Shown: positions 1 through 12,970, numbered from the stretch's first letter. The stretch is 64,000 nt of DNA from Biomphalaria glabrata (GCF_947242115.1 NC_074711.1:8126434-8190433), one strand, 5' to 3'. Translations and numbers: made by a program. The notes: generated by a model from the sequence alone, not told the origin.

Positions 1-365
1 CAATTCCTTCAAATAACACACAATTTCATTATAATGAATGTGTTTGAATCATTTATGTTGACAACTTTTAAATAATCCGCTCGTAATTTCACTGACAACA
101 CATTTTATTAAAATTTCAAAACGACCGCTTCATACATTTGTTGATTCAAGCTGTGTTCGATTAACTACTAATGTCCAGTGTTACCAGCTATCGACTCAAG
201 GAAACTAACAATTATATTGTAATTTTCTTATTACGTATGTTTATAATATCCCTTTTGTATGTGGCCGCCTCACAAAAGAAAGAGGTTTGTGAAAAAAAAA
301 TAACAAGGGAATGTTTAGTTTGAATTTAAGTTAAGAATTTATTTTTAATCAAGTAACAACATGAT
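1..365. other. Unassigned AT-rich sequence
   Basis: I see no gene, repeat end or RNA signal here. Confidence 0.4.
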
Positions 366-369
366 AACA

Positions 370-720
370 TCCAAACCGCATCATAAACCATGAGATTAGA
401 GACAGGGTTACTGCAGTGATTAGACCCCATGTTGACCTGCTAACTATCGTAAAAAAGCAAGCTTAAAATCTGTGGCCATATTACAAGATCTTCGGGGCTC
501 TCTAAGACCTGCCTTCAGGGAACAGTACCAGGAAAAAGAAGAGGCACACAGAGAAAGCGATGGGAGGATAACATAAGAGAATGGACGGGCCTGCCATAGT
601 AAAATGTTCTAACTAAGGCAAAGGGCAGAGGGGGAATGGAGAAGGACAGTCGACGAATCTTGCATGGAGCCCCAACGGTCTAGCAGACTAAGGAATAGGT
701 GATGTGAGGTGTGACCATAA
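370..720 (+). mobile_element. LINE 3' coding remnant
   Basis: Broken frames read the C-terminus of a common invertebrate endonuclease/RT LINE: EIRDR near the start, then GTVPGKRRRGTQRKRWEDNI and REWTGLP. The same family recurs at 51905-52345 and, decayed, at 57310-57610 and 6225-6345. Confidence 0.65.
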
Positions 721-784
721 CAAAAGAAAGTGTTTTTTTTATCAATTCCTTCTTTAAACTCTATATATTTATTCAACTCTTTAC

Positions 785-1042
785 TGATTATCTTATCATC
801 CTATCTTATATAATACAGACGTTACTTCAAAAAGAAGATGATTACGTCCTAAGCGTCATGCATTTAGTCATGCATATTAACCAATGATCTAAACTCCGCC
901 AAGTCACTGGTTTTTCTGGCTAGCTCAGGCAACCCATTCCATGCTCTAATAGCACTAGGGAAGAAGGAGTATTTGTACAAATGTGTCCTAGCATATGGGA
1001 CGAGGAATGTGCCTTTATCTTTGTGTCTTTCTGTGTATTTTT
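785..1042 (-). mobile_element. LINE 3' end (CR1/Jockey-like), 'AACGTCTGTATTATATAAG' tail family
   Basis: Read on the minus strand it gives SFFPSAIRAWNGLPELA, the conserved C-terminal block of CR1/L2/Jockey-type LINEs, followed by a tail ending in TATAAGATAAG-like repeats. At least seven 3' ends of this family lie in the window. Confidence 0.7.
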
Positions 1043-1087
1043 AGCGGCCCCCGTAAGGGGAAAAAGCCGCTATTAGGTTTGTGCAAA

Positions 1088-1116
1088 ATGTCCGTCTGTC
1101 CGTCTGTCCGTCTGTC
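1088..1116. repeat. (TCCGTCTG)n short tandem repeat
   Basis: Three or more copies of TCCGTCTG lie just inside a GCGGCCCCCGTAAGGGG block that opens a larger repeat. Confidence 0.6.
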
Positions 1117-1663
1117 ACACTCAGATCTCGAAAACTAGAAGAGATATGAAAAATATTATTTCATCATTAAATCCGGCTTGATTAGTTTAGGTGCAACGGC
1201 TACTTTGGGTTTTCTAAAAGCAAACCGTTTAATTTATAAAATTAATTATGCAAGCGATTTTTTCATAAAAATACACCAATTCTAAAACAATTACGTAAAT
1301 GTAAGGGAGGCAATGTTACAATATGCTAACAAAGATGGACAATTTTTGTGTATTTTCAGTATCACTAAGTCAAATATATTTTTAAAATGTACAGGAAATG
1401 TTTACAACAAATACAAATAATAGTTAAAGACGTTTTTTCTGGTCAACTAGCTGCTAAAATTAAAAGAAAACATTTCTGTTTGTTTATAAAGGCTAATAAT
1501 GCACTTTGTATGTAAATATCACGCACATTTTTTTAAATGGACTTTTTATGCAGCGATTTTCGTGCAGTAGCGTAACGTCGCAACATGATCAGGTGCTAAA
1601 CCAATTCCTCAAACTTTTTTTTAAAAATCAGATTTTATTTATTTTTTGTTTAGTGCCCCCATC

Positions 1664-2785
1664 CGAATAAAAGAAGCTTATTTTTGTGCGTTTTGTCTGT
1701 TGGTCGGTCTGTCCGTCACGATTAGATTTAAAAAACTAGAACTCTAAAAGCTATTGAAAATCCGATTTACCCTTTAATGTTCCTCCCATAACATCTCAAT
1801 AGTTTTAAGTATCTAAAATTGATTGTTCCGGATTTTTTTGTGCAAAACTAATCAACGCCAACAAATGTTTGTTTGCTCTTCTAACTTATATTACATTCAA
1901 TTTCCATGCTTAAACGTTGCAAAAACACATTATCAATAATATGTTGTTCCGTTTTTTATGTAAATAGCATATTAATGCTAAATCATAATCTCTATACTGA
2001 CTTATATTTCATTAAGTGTAAAAATGTTCCGGATATTGTTTTATAAAACATGAATTATGCCTAATGATTGTTTGAAATCGCATAAGGCTTTTAAAAAAAG
2101 TAATTTACTAGAATTGATTACTGAAAATTACTTTTTAGACATTTAATTTTCTTGTAAAACATAACATAGAAGTTTTGTAATCGATAAAGAAAGTTCCGGA
2201 TTTTGTTTCTTACAAATCGTCGCCAGAAATTTCCGAATTTATTTAAAAATCTACTAACGCGAAATAATTGTTTGAACTCCCTCTTCTAATTAATAAACAA
2301 ATAATCTTCTCATTTACGAAATAATGTTTTTACGGATTTTTATGAAAAATATTTTAACTCATTACTCTCTTACAGTACATTTAACTTTCTACCTAAAACA
2401 TTAAAAAATCTAATTATCGTTAATATTATGTTCCGATTTTTAAGGAAAACAGAATCCAAACACCAAAGTAAGGTATGAAAATCTCTCCACGTGGCTGTAG
2501 TACATCTAATTTTTATACGAGACCATCCAAAAAATTTAATTAACGGTATTACATTTATCTGAAATTCTCTTTTTCTTTTACTATTTATACAAACATCCGG
2601 AACAATCTATTATATAAACTTTTCAATTGTGTTCATACCTAAAAATTATTGCTATGTTTTGAAACGTAAAATAAAGGTTAATCAATTTTTAATAACTTTT
2701 AGTTGTTTTTTTTTATATCAAGATAACGGACAGACCGACTGACAGACAAAACGCAAAAACAATGTGGCTTTGATCCTTTTGAAAT
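1664..2785. repeat. Element with long inverted ends
   Basis: Arms at about 1676-1717 and 2727-2768 are inverted copies sharing GCGTTTTGTCTG and GGTCGGTCTGTCCGT, about 1 kb apart. The interior is non-coding and repeats a motif close to GTTCCGGATTTTT at irregular intervals (about 1835, 1940, 2027, 2193, 2430, and inverted near 2595). No transposase is visible, and I cannot assign a superfamily. Confidence 0.45.
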
Positions 2786-2789
2786 AATA

Positions 2790-3765
2790 TCTATTAGAAC
2801 TCAGTGCACCAATGTCTATGAACCCTCGTTAAATATCTCGTGTAAATAAAGACATTTTTTTTTATGGTACCGGTACTAGCCTATTGTGAGGTAATGGAAT
2901 TTTTTTTCTTTGACGTCATATGAATGGACTCTTTAAATGTAATGTTAAAAGAACGCACTCGGTGCACCAATGTCTATTAACCCTCGAAAAAATTGCTTGT
3001 ATTAATGAAAACATATTTTAGTCTAACTAAGCCGTGTGACGTAGTGTTTTTTTTTTCCTTTGACGTCACATGGAATGAATCCTTTAAATGAAATGCTAAA
3101 AGAACGCACTCGGTGCACCAATGTCTATGAACACTCGAGAAATGGCTCGTGTTGATAAAGGTGATTTTTAGTCTAGCTAGGCCTTGTGACGTAGTGTTTT
3201 TTTTTCCTTTGACGTCATATGGAATGAATTCTTTAAATGAAATGCTAAAAGAACGCACTCGGTGCACCAATGTCTATGAACACTCGAGAAATGGCTCGTG
3301 TTGATAAAGGTGATTTTTAGTCTAGCTAGGCCTTGTGACGTAGTGTTTTTTTTTCCTTTGACGTCATATGGAATGAATTCTTTAAATGAAATGCTAAAAG
3401 AACGCACTCGGTGCACCAATGTCTATGAACACTCGATAAAAGGCTCGTAATGATGAAGGCGATTTTTATTCTAGCTAGGCCGTGTGACGTAGTGTTTTTT
3501 TTTTCCTTTGACGTCATATGGAATGAATTTTTTAAATGAAATGCTTAAAGAACGCACTGGGTGCACCAAAGTCTATGAACACTCGATAAATGGCTCTTAT
3601 AGATGAAGGCGATTTTTAGTCTAGCTAGGCCGTGTGACGTAGTGTTTTTTTTTCCCTCTGACGTTATATGGAATTAATTCTTCAAATGAAATGAAAAAAG
3701 AACTCGGTATAGTAATGTTTATTAAGCCTCGTTATGTGACTCGCGTTTAAAAAAGGAATGATATC
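2790..3765. repeat. 150-bp tandem array with a CRE-like site per unit
   Basis: About six units of 149-150 bp. TGACGTCA occurs at 2911, 3061, 3210, 3359 and 3509, and TGACGTTA at 3659. Each unit also has GAACGCACTCGGTGCACC, TCTAGCTAGGCC and GTGACGTAGTG. Units near 3200-3450 are nearly identical; the outer ones are degenerate. Because 150 is a multiple of three, long open frames cross units, but no protein is implied. Confidence 0.88.
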
Positions 3766-3769
3766 TTGA

Positions 3770-3935
3770 TTTAGATCTAATCTAGATTTTTTAAACTAGA
3801 TCTAGATTTTTATTACAGTATATCTAGATCTGGATTTATATTCTAATTAAAATTATTTTAGAGTCTAGATCTAGAATTTCTAGATCTAGTTTAGACTAAA
3901 ATAGACTAGATTAAGATGTAGAATTTCAATTTCTA
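3770..3935. repeat. Low-complexity TCTAGATC-rich block
   Basis: Overlapping and palindromic copies of TCTAGATCTAGA-like sequence next to the tandem array. Confidence 0.6.
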
Positions 3936-4089
3936 AACTTAAAGTGTAAAAAAAAAGTGTAGATTTTCATTTCCAAACGTTTTGATCAATATTGTAATGT
4001 TTTAATATACTAAAACTAATCTACTATTTTTTTTATTAAATTTAAATTTAAATTTACGGCAAATGAATCTTTGAAACATTATTACTTTT

Positions 4090-4263
4090 GACCATCGGAA
4101 AGCTGCCTGGTCGTGCGGTTTGCGCGCTGGACTGTCGTTCAGATTTATGGATGGCCCAGGGTTCAAACCCTGCCCGCTCCCATCCCCCGTCGTCCTGCGG
4201 GAGGTTTGGACTAGGAAGTAATTATCTTCAACTCTGAAGGAATATCCGAAACGTGTAAAACAT
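4090..4263 (+). mobile_element. tRNA-derived SINE, family 1
   Basis: A tRNA-like head has an A-box-like CTGCCTGGTCGTGCGGTTTG and a B box GGTTCAAACCC at 4160. It is followed by a body GGAGGTTTGGACTAGGAAGT and ACGTGTAAAAC. Further copies lie at 57845-58023 and, decayed, at 47128-47250. It is not a functional tRNA: the cloverleaf is incomplete and the body is shared between copies. Confidence 0.72.
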
Positions 4264-4384
4264 TTTACATCAAAATTAAATCACCTCTTGAATATTTTTT
4301 GCGAATATGCAGATCCGACAGGGATCCGACTTCGACGGGGGCCGCCTCTGAGTTTGTGTAACACAAACTCTCTTTGTAATCTTG

Positions 4385-4640
4385 TTTTTTTTTTTTTTGT
4401 ATTTGAAGATTATGGTTCAGTGTTTTATGTATAAATGCTTCTTTACTTTTAAGTCTTTTATCCTGAAGGCTTACTAAATGTGATGATTTTACTAAAGGTG
4501 TTACTCTAGTCAAATGTGAATATTCGTTTGTTATGAATCTCACTGCTCTATTTTGTGACTGTTCCAGTTTCTTAATATTTTCTTGAGTTGAGGGGTCCCA
4601 AACAGAGGATGCATATTCTATTATTGGCCTAACCAAGGTT
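4385..4640 (-). mobile_element. LINE RT C-terminal fragment
   Basis: An open stretch reads VRPIIEYASSVWDP, then KKLEQSQNRAVRFI, a hallmark of CR1/Jockey-type LINEs just after the RT domain. The copy ends before the 3' tail. Confidence 0.75.
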
Positions 4641-5318
4641 AAATAACATTTTAGTTTTATGTTCTAATTTGATTTATAGAAATTTCCTTTAGTAATACAA
4701 AGAATACAAGAATACAAAGACACATTAGAGTCGAGTGCGGGAATACCCACTGAAAGTGTGTTTGAATTAGCCTAATTTGGTTTTAAGTTTATATTTTGAA
4801 AAATGATAATGGTCTAACCAGAGTTTTCACTGTGTGGTCAATTATTTTTCTGTTTTCAAAAGATATACATACACTGTCGAATTTCTAGGGAAATCTTTAG
4901 AGCCATTTTCGAAATGTCGAAGTGTCCAGGTTCCACCCAGTGTTTAATTTTTGGAATCCATTATGAATTTGCAAGCTAATAAAAAGAATTTAAAGTATAT
5001 TACTTGTAAATGTACAGATACGTATATGATGACTCTTTTTTGTCTTGTTTGACTCTCAACCTTTTAGTTTTTTGGGAGGGGGGGCCATCTTTTTTCTGTA
5101 CCTTGCAACGCCACATCTCTGAAGAAGTATATTATTATAGCACTACTTTTTATTTGATGGTGTTAAACTTTTTGAAGTATGTCAACATCATTGTGTTCAA
5201 TCCTATGCAGCACGAAAAGGCACCTTAAAAGTCGCTGTAAACACTGCACTATACAGGAAAGATGGTGTGATTGTGTGATAGAGAGAGGGTGTGTTTACGT
5301 ACTTTGGATTGAACTTAC

Positions 5319-6179
5319 TTGCGATGTTATGACACTTCATGATAAACTTTGACGTTTCGTTCGTCAGGAATTGGCTCATTTCTAAAAAAGTGAAATCATT
5401 TTCTTTCTCTTCAATCCATAGCTCAGCTTTTTCAATCACCTAAAAGTACAGAAAGTTTTGTTTTCAATCAACTTTTATTATTATTTTAGAAGTATTTAAT
5501 AAGAATCTTAAACAATACAATTTTTTTTAAATGTGTATTGAAACAAAAAAAATAAAAAAGTGTGATCTGAACAAATTTTTTTTGCCGACATGTTAGGTAT
5601 CTGGAAGTTTGCTTTTCTGCCTTTGCAGTCTCTGCATATATCTTGGCTTGAGACAAATCTAAAATTCGTATTCTAGATCGGGATTCAAATTCGAGCCTTA
5701 ATAGGTTACCAAGCAGTGTATGACACTCGGACATGATTTTATGTTGATTATAGCGCCTGAACATTTCTTCACCTGTTTTGCTCAGGAAAACTACAAATCC
5801 TTCCCGAAAAATGATTCACCCGAGAACTGGTTCACAGACAACTTGTTTCCGACAATTAGTTCACACTAATAATGATTCCCTGCCAACTCATTCACAGATA
5901 AATCGTTCACTGGAGAGACATATTGTTAATATTACATAATTGAAATATAAACAAATTGCATATTGTTTTGATTCTTAATTATGAAAATCCTCAAAAGAAA
6001 CCATATGTTATCATGTATAAATTATTCTGGGGTAACGTAACTTATTATCAATGGTCTAATAGTATCACTTGAATGCTCACTGTTAAGACATGGGTTCCAA
6101 TCGTTTCCAGTTGGCTTTTTAAATCTTCCAAATTTTCAATTTGAGAAGTGATGACCTTCAAATGGCGGCTATTCCTCAT
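5319..6179 (-). CDS. Gene A: N-terminal exons of a coiled-coil/C1q family gene (partial)
   Basis: Two exons are visible. Exon 1 is 6081-6179 (99 bp, 33 codons), starts ATG directly after a TTTTAAAACAG acceptor and ends ACA before GTGAGC. It contains MRNSRHLKVITSQIENLEDL. Exon 2 is 5319-5439 (121 bp), from acceptor TTTTAG to donor GTAAGT, and contains AELWIEEKENDFTFLEMSQ and a KCHNIA end. The intron is 641 bp. Both exons match gene B in length, phase and sequence; exon 2 differs by about five of 121 bases by eye. I found no 87-bp exon, coiled-coil exon or C1q exon below 5319, so the gene either continues off the left edge or is a truncated duplicate. By analogy with B and C it should lead to a coiled coil and a C1q domain. 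The role is inferred. Confidence 0.7.
5440..5800. other. Gene A intron with an unassigned open stretch
   Basis: A minus-strand open frame of about 90 codons (5486-5764) lies between gene A exons 1 and 2. It resembles nothing I know, has no splice borders in phase and is absent from genes B and C, so I treat it as intron. Confidence 0.35.
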
Positions 6180-6224
6180 CTGTTTTAAAACAAATTTGCT
6201 AAAATTTACTTACGAATCTAATTA

Positions 6225-6345
6225 CAGAACTAGAGAGATTGATCCTAGCAATGGAATTGTGATGTTATAGAATAATTCTGGGTATCACATACACATTACA
6301 AAAGGGGAGATTGAAGAAAGAAAGTTCAACAGACTAAGGGATCAT
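6225..6345 (+). mobile_element. Short LINE relic
   Basis: TAGAGAGATTGATCCTAGCA and GGGTATCACATACA match the RT C-terminal region seen at 51905-52345. Confidence 0.45.
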
Positions 6346-6547
6346 TGACGGTAAAATGTACACATTCCAAATGTAGATATCTAAACTGCTAAAGGCTTGT
6401 GAATTAATTTCATAGCTGTCGTACCTTAAATCCAAATGTCTAGTGATTGGTTTTTCATTGGAAGAAAGTTCAAGATTTCTGAATGTTTTTGAAAATATGG
6501 TTTGATAAACGTTGTAATCCTAGTGCATAAAACCTGAGTTTACTTAG

Positions 6548-6625
6548 TTAACTCTTTCTCTCCTAACTGACGATACCAGCGTTGATCCCAGAATGTGGTA
6601 AATAATTACGGAGAGAAAGAGTTAA
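6548..6625. mobile_element. Short TTAA-ended foldback MITE
   Basis: Ends are TTAACTCTTTCTCTCC and its inverted copy GGAGAGAAAGAGTTAA, 78 bp in all. The same ends bound 62716-62978. TTAA targets suggest a piggyBac-like element. Confidence 0.6.
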
Positions 6626-7359
6626 CAGACTATTGTTGTTATGAACTATTTATTTTCAAGAACAGGTAATTAAAATATATTAGTTTCAGTAAAAAAAAAA
6701 AAAAGAGATATTTATCGGGGCATTTAGTTAATATGGTTGTAAAGAAGACTGTAGATAACAATTGTATTTCATTCATATTTCTGATTGATTTATTTATAGG
6801 GTAAAAGTATAATTTATTTTAATTTCCTGTTCTAAAAAAGAATTCTAGATAGGGAGAGACACCTATATCTTTGTCACGCTAAGCCAAAAATATCTACTAC
6901 GTGCTTATATTGTAGTATAATACATTTCACATTTTATGTAGGCCTATGCATTATTTGTTAATTAGGCGTTCATTGATTAATTACATATTCAGATATAGTT
7001 TGAATGGATCTAAACTAAAAAGAATTCTTACTATGTTCTCTTCTTGTCAAGTAGAACGTTCTTGTTCATTAACGAATAAACTTTGAGCTTACTGTAGAAC
7101 TTCCTCAACTAAAATTTATAGCCATACACATAGATTGGACTAATACACATTGGTTCAAATTGTTTCCCTTGAGCCCATGTTTCCGACTATCACTGTACAC
7201 TAAGTCTGTTTTGTCTTGAAGGTGTTCATTCTCGGACTATGGACTTGTAAGTATTGATCGACGTTATCTGACTTTATAACATTTAGACAAGTGTGTAAAA
7301 AGGGTACAAACAAAATGCACGCGCGTTTTTTAACCAGTACATACTATAAACACGTATGT

Positions 7360-8015
<656 letters not shown>

Positions 8016-8019
8016 TCAA

Positions 8020-8915
8020 CCGTTGTGGGGCCCTATGCGAAACGGATTTTGGTAGGGATACGGATAATAAGTAAAATTTAAGAGTTTGCATTAGAAAATA
8101 AATTCGTCTATGCATTTTACTCATTCTTTACTACATACTTTACGAGCCTTGCGTGTAGTGAAGTCATACAGCATATCTTATCTTATATAATACAGACGTT
8201 TCCTACATAGTGTTATGTTATGATTAGAATTTAGTATTTGTTTCGGGAATAAGGGGAAAGTTTTACTTAGCGACAAGTGACGTGACAGATCTTTAAAAAA
8301 TAAGAACCCTCTAGGATTTGATAGAGACAAGATGTTTTCCTATCACAGTAAGAATAAGAAGTACTTTACGGACCTAGTTGACATCGGACGATTCCTTTCT
8401 TAATCTGTAAACATATTTGTTGACCAACATCAGCGTCGACTACATATATTGATTGTTTCGGCCTTTCGCCGGTGTTACTGATTTAGTGGAAGGTTACCTC
8501 ATGATCATTTCATTGATTACATTCGCCACCGCGGAAGAGCCTTAACAATAGATCGCGCTCAATAGCAAGAATTACCAAATGTTTCAGTCTTTCTTCGAGA
8601 ATTGTTGACCTCAAGTAATTGTTCATTAGTTTGAATTACGGGTAATGCATAATGCCGTTTTTATTTATCGCGCGTAGGATTGGCGTTTTTAATATTGAAT
8701 GACATCCCAAAATGACAATTTTTTTTATATATTTCATAAGATTTGTATGTTTTCAAAAGATATGAATAATTTCCGGAGATTTCCATGACTTTTTCGTAAT
8801 TTTTGCTATTTCAGGAGATTTCCAGGAGCTCCTGGTAATACAGGTGGCCGCGGGAAATCTGTTAAAAGTTATAAAATGGTTTAATTTATATGAAAGTTGG
8901 CTTAAGTCCGGCCCT
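8020..8915 (-). mobile_element. hAT relic of the CAGGGCCGGCC family
   Basis: The right end reads CCGGCCCTG near 8907-8916. The stretch 8540-8660 is the inverse of the transposase C-terminal block at 42005-42120 (ERDL-type hAT dimerisation region). The middle (about 8175-8510) is unrelated sequence. Confidence 0.55.
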
Positions 8916-9179
8916 GCAAAATAACGGCATATGCCACGCCTTGTGTCGACTAGTTATGTATAATAAACCAGAACCAAAGAGACGGCCGGATTTGATAGAC
9001 TGTACATCCGCTCAAATATAGATAGATCCTATCTACCCTTAACTCCAAAACATTTCAGAAACTCTACTGATAGATCATTCTTTCACGACGACCTGTCAAG
9101 TAAACGACTACAAGAACAAAGTCATGACTAAATATGCTATTTCTTGTAGACATAGCAAGATATCGTGATTTTTTAATGT

Positions 9180-9430
9180 GTGACATTTTACCCCATGCCC
9201 TGTGTCAACTTACCCCGGTGTGGGGCAAGATGTCACAACCTCAACCCAGCCACGTTTCTGTTGTATAAATCTGATACATAAAGAGATAAAGTTCATTTCA
9301 TTTACTCTAGTTGTTGTCTGAATATTTAAGTTACAGCATGTTAAGTTTGGTGAGAATCAATTAATTCTAAATATGTTAAAAACATCAAAATTTTAAAATT
9401 GTGACAACTAGCCCCACCTTCCCCTATATA
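9180..9430. repeat. Possible MITE with CCCC-rich ends
   Basis: TGACATTTTACCCCATGCCC at the left and TGTGACAACTAGCCCCACC at the right suggest a small element. The ends are not a clear inverted pair. Confidence 0.25.
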
Positions 9431-9439
9431 TACAGACGC

Positions 9440-10255
9440 AGACGGCGAAAGAAAATCTTAATCGACCACCGGCAGCCAATGGTTATGCTTGCCTTCTCTT
9501 TGTAAAATTTCAGTATTTTGTGTTGTTTTTATTGTTCTATATATTATGCAATCGTCTGCAAATAATCTGACTTTAGTTCCTGAACTAATGCAATTTGGTA
9601 AATCACTTGTGTAAATTAGGAATAGTACTGGACATAAGACTGTTCCTTGGGGTACACCTGAGTTTACTGTTATTGGTGTTGATTTAGAGCCATTTATTAT
9701 TAGTTTGTTCTCTCCCTATCAGAAAATCCTTAATCCACTTTTGCAATGGACTATCAATGCCAAAATATTTAAATTGTTTAAGCAAACTATGGTGGTGAAC
9801 TTTGTCAAAAGTCTTAGAAAAATCTAGTAAGCATCAATTTCCTCACTATTATCTAAACCTTTTAAAAAATCATCAATTATTTCTATTAATTGTGTTTCAC
9901 GTGATCTATATTTCCTAATGCCATGTTGGTATGGGGTGAGGACATTATGTTTGTCTAAGTGGTTTATGGTGTTACTACTACATATTATGTGCGCTGGGAT
10001 TTACATGTGATGCTGGTAAGTGATACTGGTCTATAGTTTCCTATTTCAGATTTTTCTCCTTTTTTAAATAGCTTCTTTTCAGTCCGTCGGTACTCTGCCC
10101 TGGTAAGAGATGCCTGAAAAAGTATTTTGAACACTAGTGCTAGCTCATTGCTTAGTTCTTTGAGTAATCTTGCTGGAATACCATCAGGTCCAGATGCTTT
10201 ATTCGGTTTAATAGAATTACTAATGGTAGAATAATATACTTTATTTGCTTTTAAT
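9440..10255 (-). mobile_element. LINE reverse transcriptase relic
   Basis: Broken minus-strand frames preserve RT blocks: FDKVHHHSLLKQFKYFGID, a GVPQG-like block and a DD active-site region (CRRLH in a shifted frame). CR1/Jockey-like and dead, with many stops. Confidence 0.65.
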
Positions 10256-10858
10256 TTTTTTAATATGTTAATTAATTAAAGTCATTTATTGAGTATCATC
10301 AAATTTTACTATTTCGAAGCTTTCAATTTTGAATTATCAAAGCTTCCGACTTTGGTCTGAAACTAAAAATAATACAAGAATTCCTTTCTAAAATATTATT
10401 ATTATTTTGTATTCTTCTGTAGACCTTCATTTGATCAATGTAACTCATTCAAGAGACTAGGTGAAGTTGTAGAAACCTTAAGATTTTCATTTATTTTACG
10501 CTGCGGTTAGGCAGTACGTAGTAACACGCATACTTTGAGTTTTTTTTTTTTTTTTATTTTGAATACATCTTTAATATTTGTAAACTTTTTAACCAATAAA
10601 AAGATAGAAACTCGTTTAGGCTTGGGATCCACTGTCATGAGTAAACCGTGGAAAGTCTGCAAGACTAACATCAGCTTCCCAGTAAAAGTAAAACTGTATT
10701 TTTTGCTAGAGGTCTTCATGCCAGCCACAGTATTGACTTGTATAAGTACAAACTCTTTATCTTCTTATCCTGGTATCTGATACCCAACAGTTTTTTGTAT
10801 CACAACCATTTAGACGTAGAGACCATTACGCACTATCAAAAGTTATTCTTCAAGACAC

Positions 10859-11607
10859 TGTTATAAACTTGGTGGTGGCACAGAGAGGAGTAGTGGTGTG
10901 TGTGTGGTCAGCCGACGCAAATCGCCCCAGGCCAGCGCTCGACGAGCGGTCAACCGTGACGAGTTACGACTGTCAGCCGAGACTAGTGTCAACACGGCGG
11001 TTCGGGAAGGATCGACGTCGTGAACAGAGCTCAGGAGCGTCACGAGAGTTGTAGTCATCTGACCACCTAGAAACGTCGAGCGGCGTTCTGTCCGGTTCGA
11101 GAAGGCCAGTAGGGACCCTATATAAGAGCGGAGGTGTCGCAGTCCAGACGGTTCACGACAGAAGGTTCAGAAAGGAGGTTTACGACAGAAGGTCCACTAC
11201 AGTCCGGTCGACTACAGCACAGTTCAGCGGTGTGGTTCTGTACGGAGCATTACGACGGTTCAGTGCGGAGTACTGTCAAGTACAGTTGAGACGGCTGGCG
11301 TCCTGATCTTGGTCTGCGATCGAGTCCGACACAATGAGCCTAGTGTGTGAAGTCAGTCCTGAACTGTTGAACCCAGTGCGAGCCCGGAACGAGACGGAGA
11401 GGCAAGTGCAAGAGTCGATACGGCGGAACGGCTATTAACAAGAGAGATATTTGTACAGTGTACGTGTTGCCAATTGTACAGTATTGGCTGTTATTTATTC
11501 AACTATTAAAGTTTTACGTTACTCTGGAGCCCTGAGTTGTCAAGTTCTTTAAGTTGGTGGTGTATGGTGCAGTTTGCAGAGAGCCTGGATAGTGAGATTC
11601 GTAACAA
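10859..11607 (+). mobile_element. Solo LTR (fossil)
   Basis: The unit begins TGTTATAAAC and ends CGTAACA, with a TATA box (TATAAGAG, 11119) and an ATTAAA signal near 11505. It is GC-richer than its surroundings. No internal region adjoins it. It shares GTGTTGCCAATTGT and ATTGGCTGTT with the LTR at 21443-21928. LTR-element family not assignable; no clear target duplication. Confidence 0.6.
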
Positions 11608-11765
11608 TACAGTGGAGGGATCACGAAAGGTTCGTCCAAAGAAAAGCTGGCTGGATAACATAAAAGAATGGGCTGGCCTCCCTCCTGATATCTTGCTTAA
11701 TACAGCAGCTGTCGGAGTTAAGTCTTAAAGCACCCCACTGTCAAAATCAAGGGACAGATGAGATG
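11608..11765 (+). mobile_element. LINE 3' coding remnant
   Basis: Reads PKKSWLDNIKEWAGLPPD, the C-terminal block of an endonuclease/RT LINE, then GGGACAGATGAGATGA as the 3' tail. Confidence 0.6.
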
Positions 11766-11999
11766 ATGAGAACTCCGTGTAACTCATATAGTGAAATAAA
11801 GGTCAGAGTGACATGGAAAATTATTTTAAGTAAGAAAGAAATTCGAACTAGAACCTTCAATGATGGATGATGAACTTGATTGTCACTGAATCATTGAATT
11901 ACTAATAAAGTTAGAAAATTTTACTTGTTCATTTTTAGTTTAGAAATTTTTTGCGAACAATTTAATTATATAGGCCTGCATTTGATTTAAACAGAATAC

Positions 12000-12970
12000 A
12001 CATAAAACAAGAATAATTAATTACTATAAATTGTGTTGCGAATCTTTGTTTTTCTTTTTTTTTTTCTTTTTTGGATTCGTGTGTTGTCATTGACAATGAA
12101 TAATTGTGCAAAGTTTCACTTTGATCCAAGAATGGAAGCGGTAGAGATAACGTGTAGAAGATTTAAATTTACTCTAAGCCTCATTAATATAAAATAGATC
12201 GATTGTTGGTCCAAGCAAAAAAAAATGTTTTTTTTTACAGCTAATGTTAACAGTAATCTGCGTTTTCTTAATTTTTTGTACGTATTTTTCAACACTTCTT
12301 TTGTAATTTACAAATTGTTTGGTTAATGAACCACTGCAAGGATAAGGGAGGTAAAGATCGGTTTAGAGTTTAGATAAATGAAAATTCTGTACAGATGAGA
12401 ATAAAAACATATACTTCTATATTTTTTTTACAAGATGTCTGATTTTCTTAACTTATGTGTGTTTTTGTTCTAATCATTGGTTTTAGACACTAATATTTTT
12501 TATTCTTTTTTCTTTTTAGATTGACAAAGAAAGCAACCGTTTATGTGAGTGATAGAATATCAAAATCAAAATGTAATTTTGTTCCTAAAAGTGTACATCT
12601 GTATCATGGTTTATAGTATGAGAGTTATAATGGCACACTTTTTTTAAGATTACACAAACTCTCTATTTGTCTGTCTGAATAAAACGTTTTTACACGTTAT
12701 TTATCCCACATCCAATCTCGTATTAAGTTGAATTTTTCGCACAATTATTTACTGCACCTGACAAATCAAGAATCAATAAAGAAAAATAACAAATTAATTA
12801 ACTATTGGTAATTAATATTTAAAAAAAAAAAAAGATTTTAAAATTTTATGCGAAATGTAATTCTATCATTTAGTTTGGATCAGTCATAAGTCATCATTAA
12901 ATAATTAATTACCAATAGTTACTTAACTAATAGGTTATATTTTTTTGTATTGATTCTTTTGTTGTCAAGT
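12000..12970. repeat. Dispersed repeat R1, several copies
   Basis: R1 has the order TCTGTCTG, an ATGTGTA/TTTCCCACACCC block, CAATCTCGGATCAAG, TGACAACACAAGAAT, ACCAATTAGTTAACTA and GGTAATTAAT. Copies here are at about 12000-12210 and 12640-12965, the latter as two head-to-head pieces around ATTAACTATTGGTAATTAAT and its inverse. Class unknown. Confidence 0.5.

Noticed and set aside
2977-3517. Overlapping open frames of 60-97 codons on the minus strand
   Set aside because: They are translations of the 150-bp tandem unit, whose length is a multiple of three; each repeats the same peptide.
4096-4180. A tRNA gene
   Set aside because: A and B boxes are present but the acceptor stem does not pair, and the same sequence with its body occurs elsewhere, as in a SINE. 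The same holds at 7360.
5486-5764. An extra exon of gene A
   Set aside because: No splice borders in the required phase and no counterpart in genes B-D.
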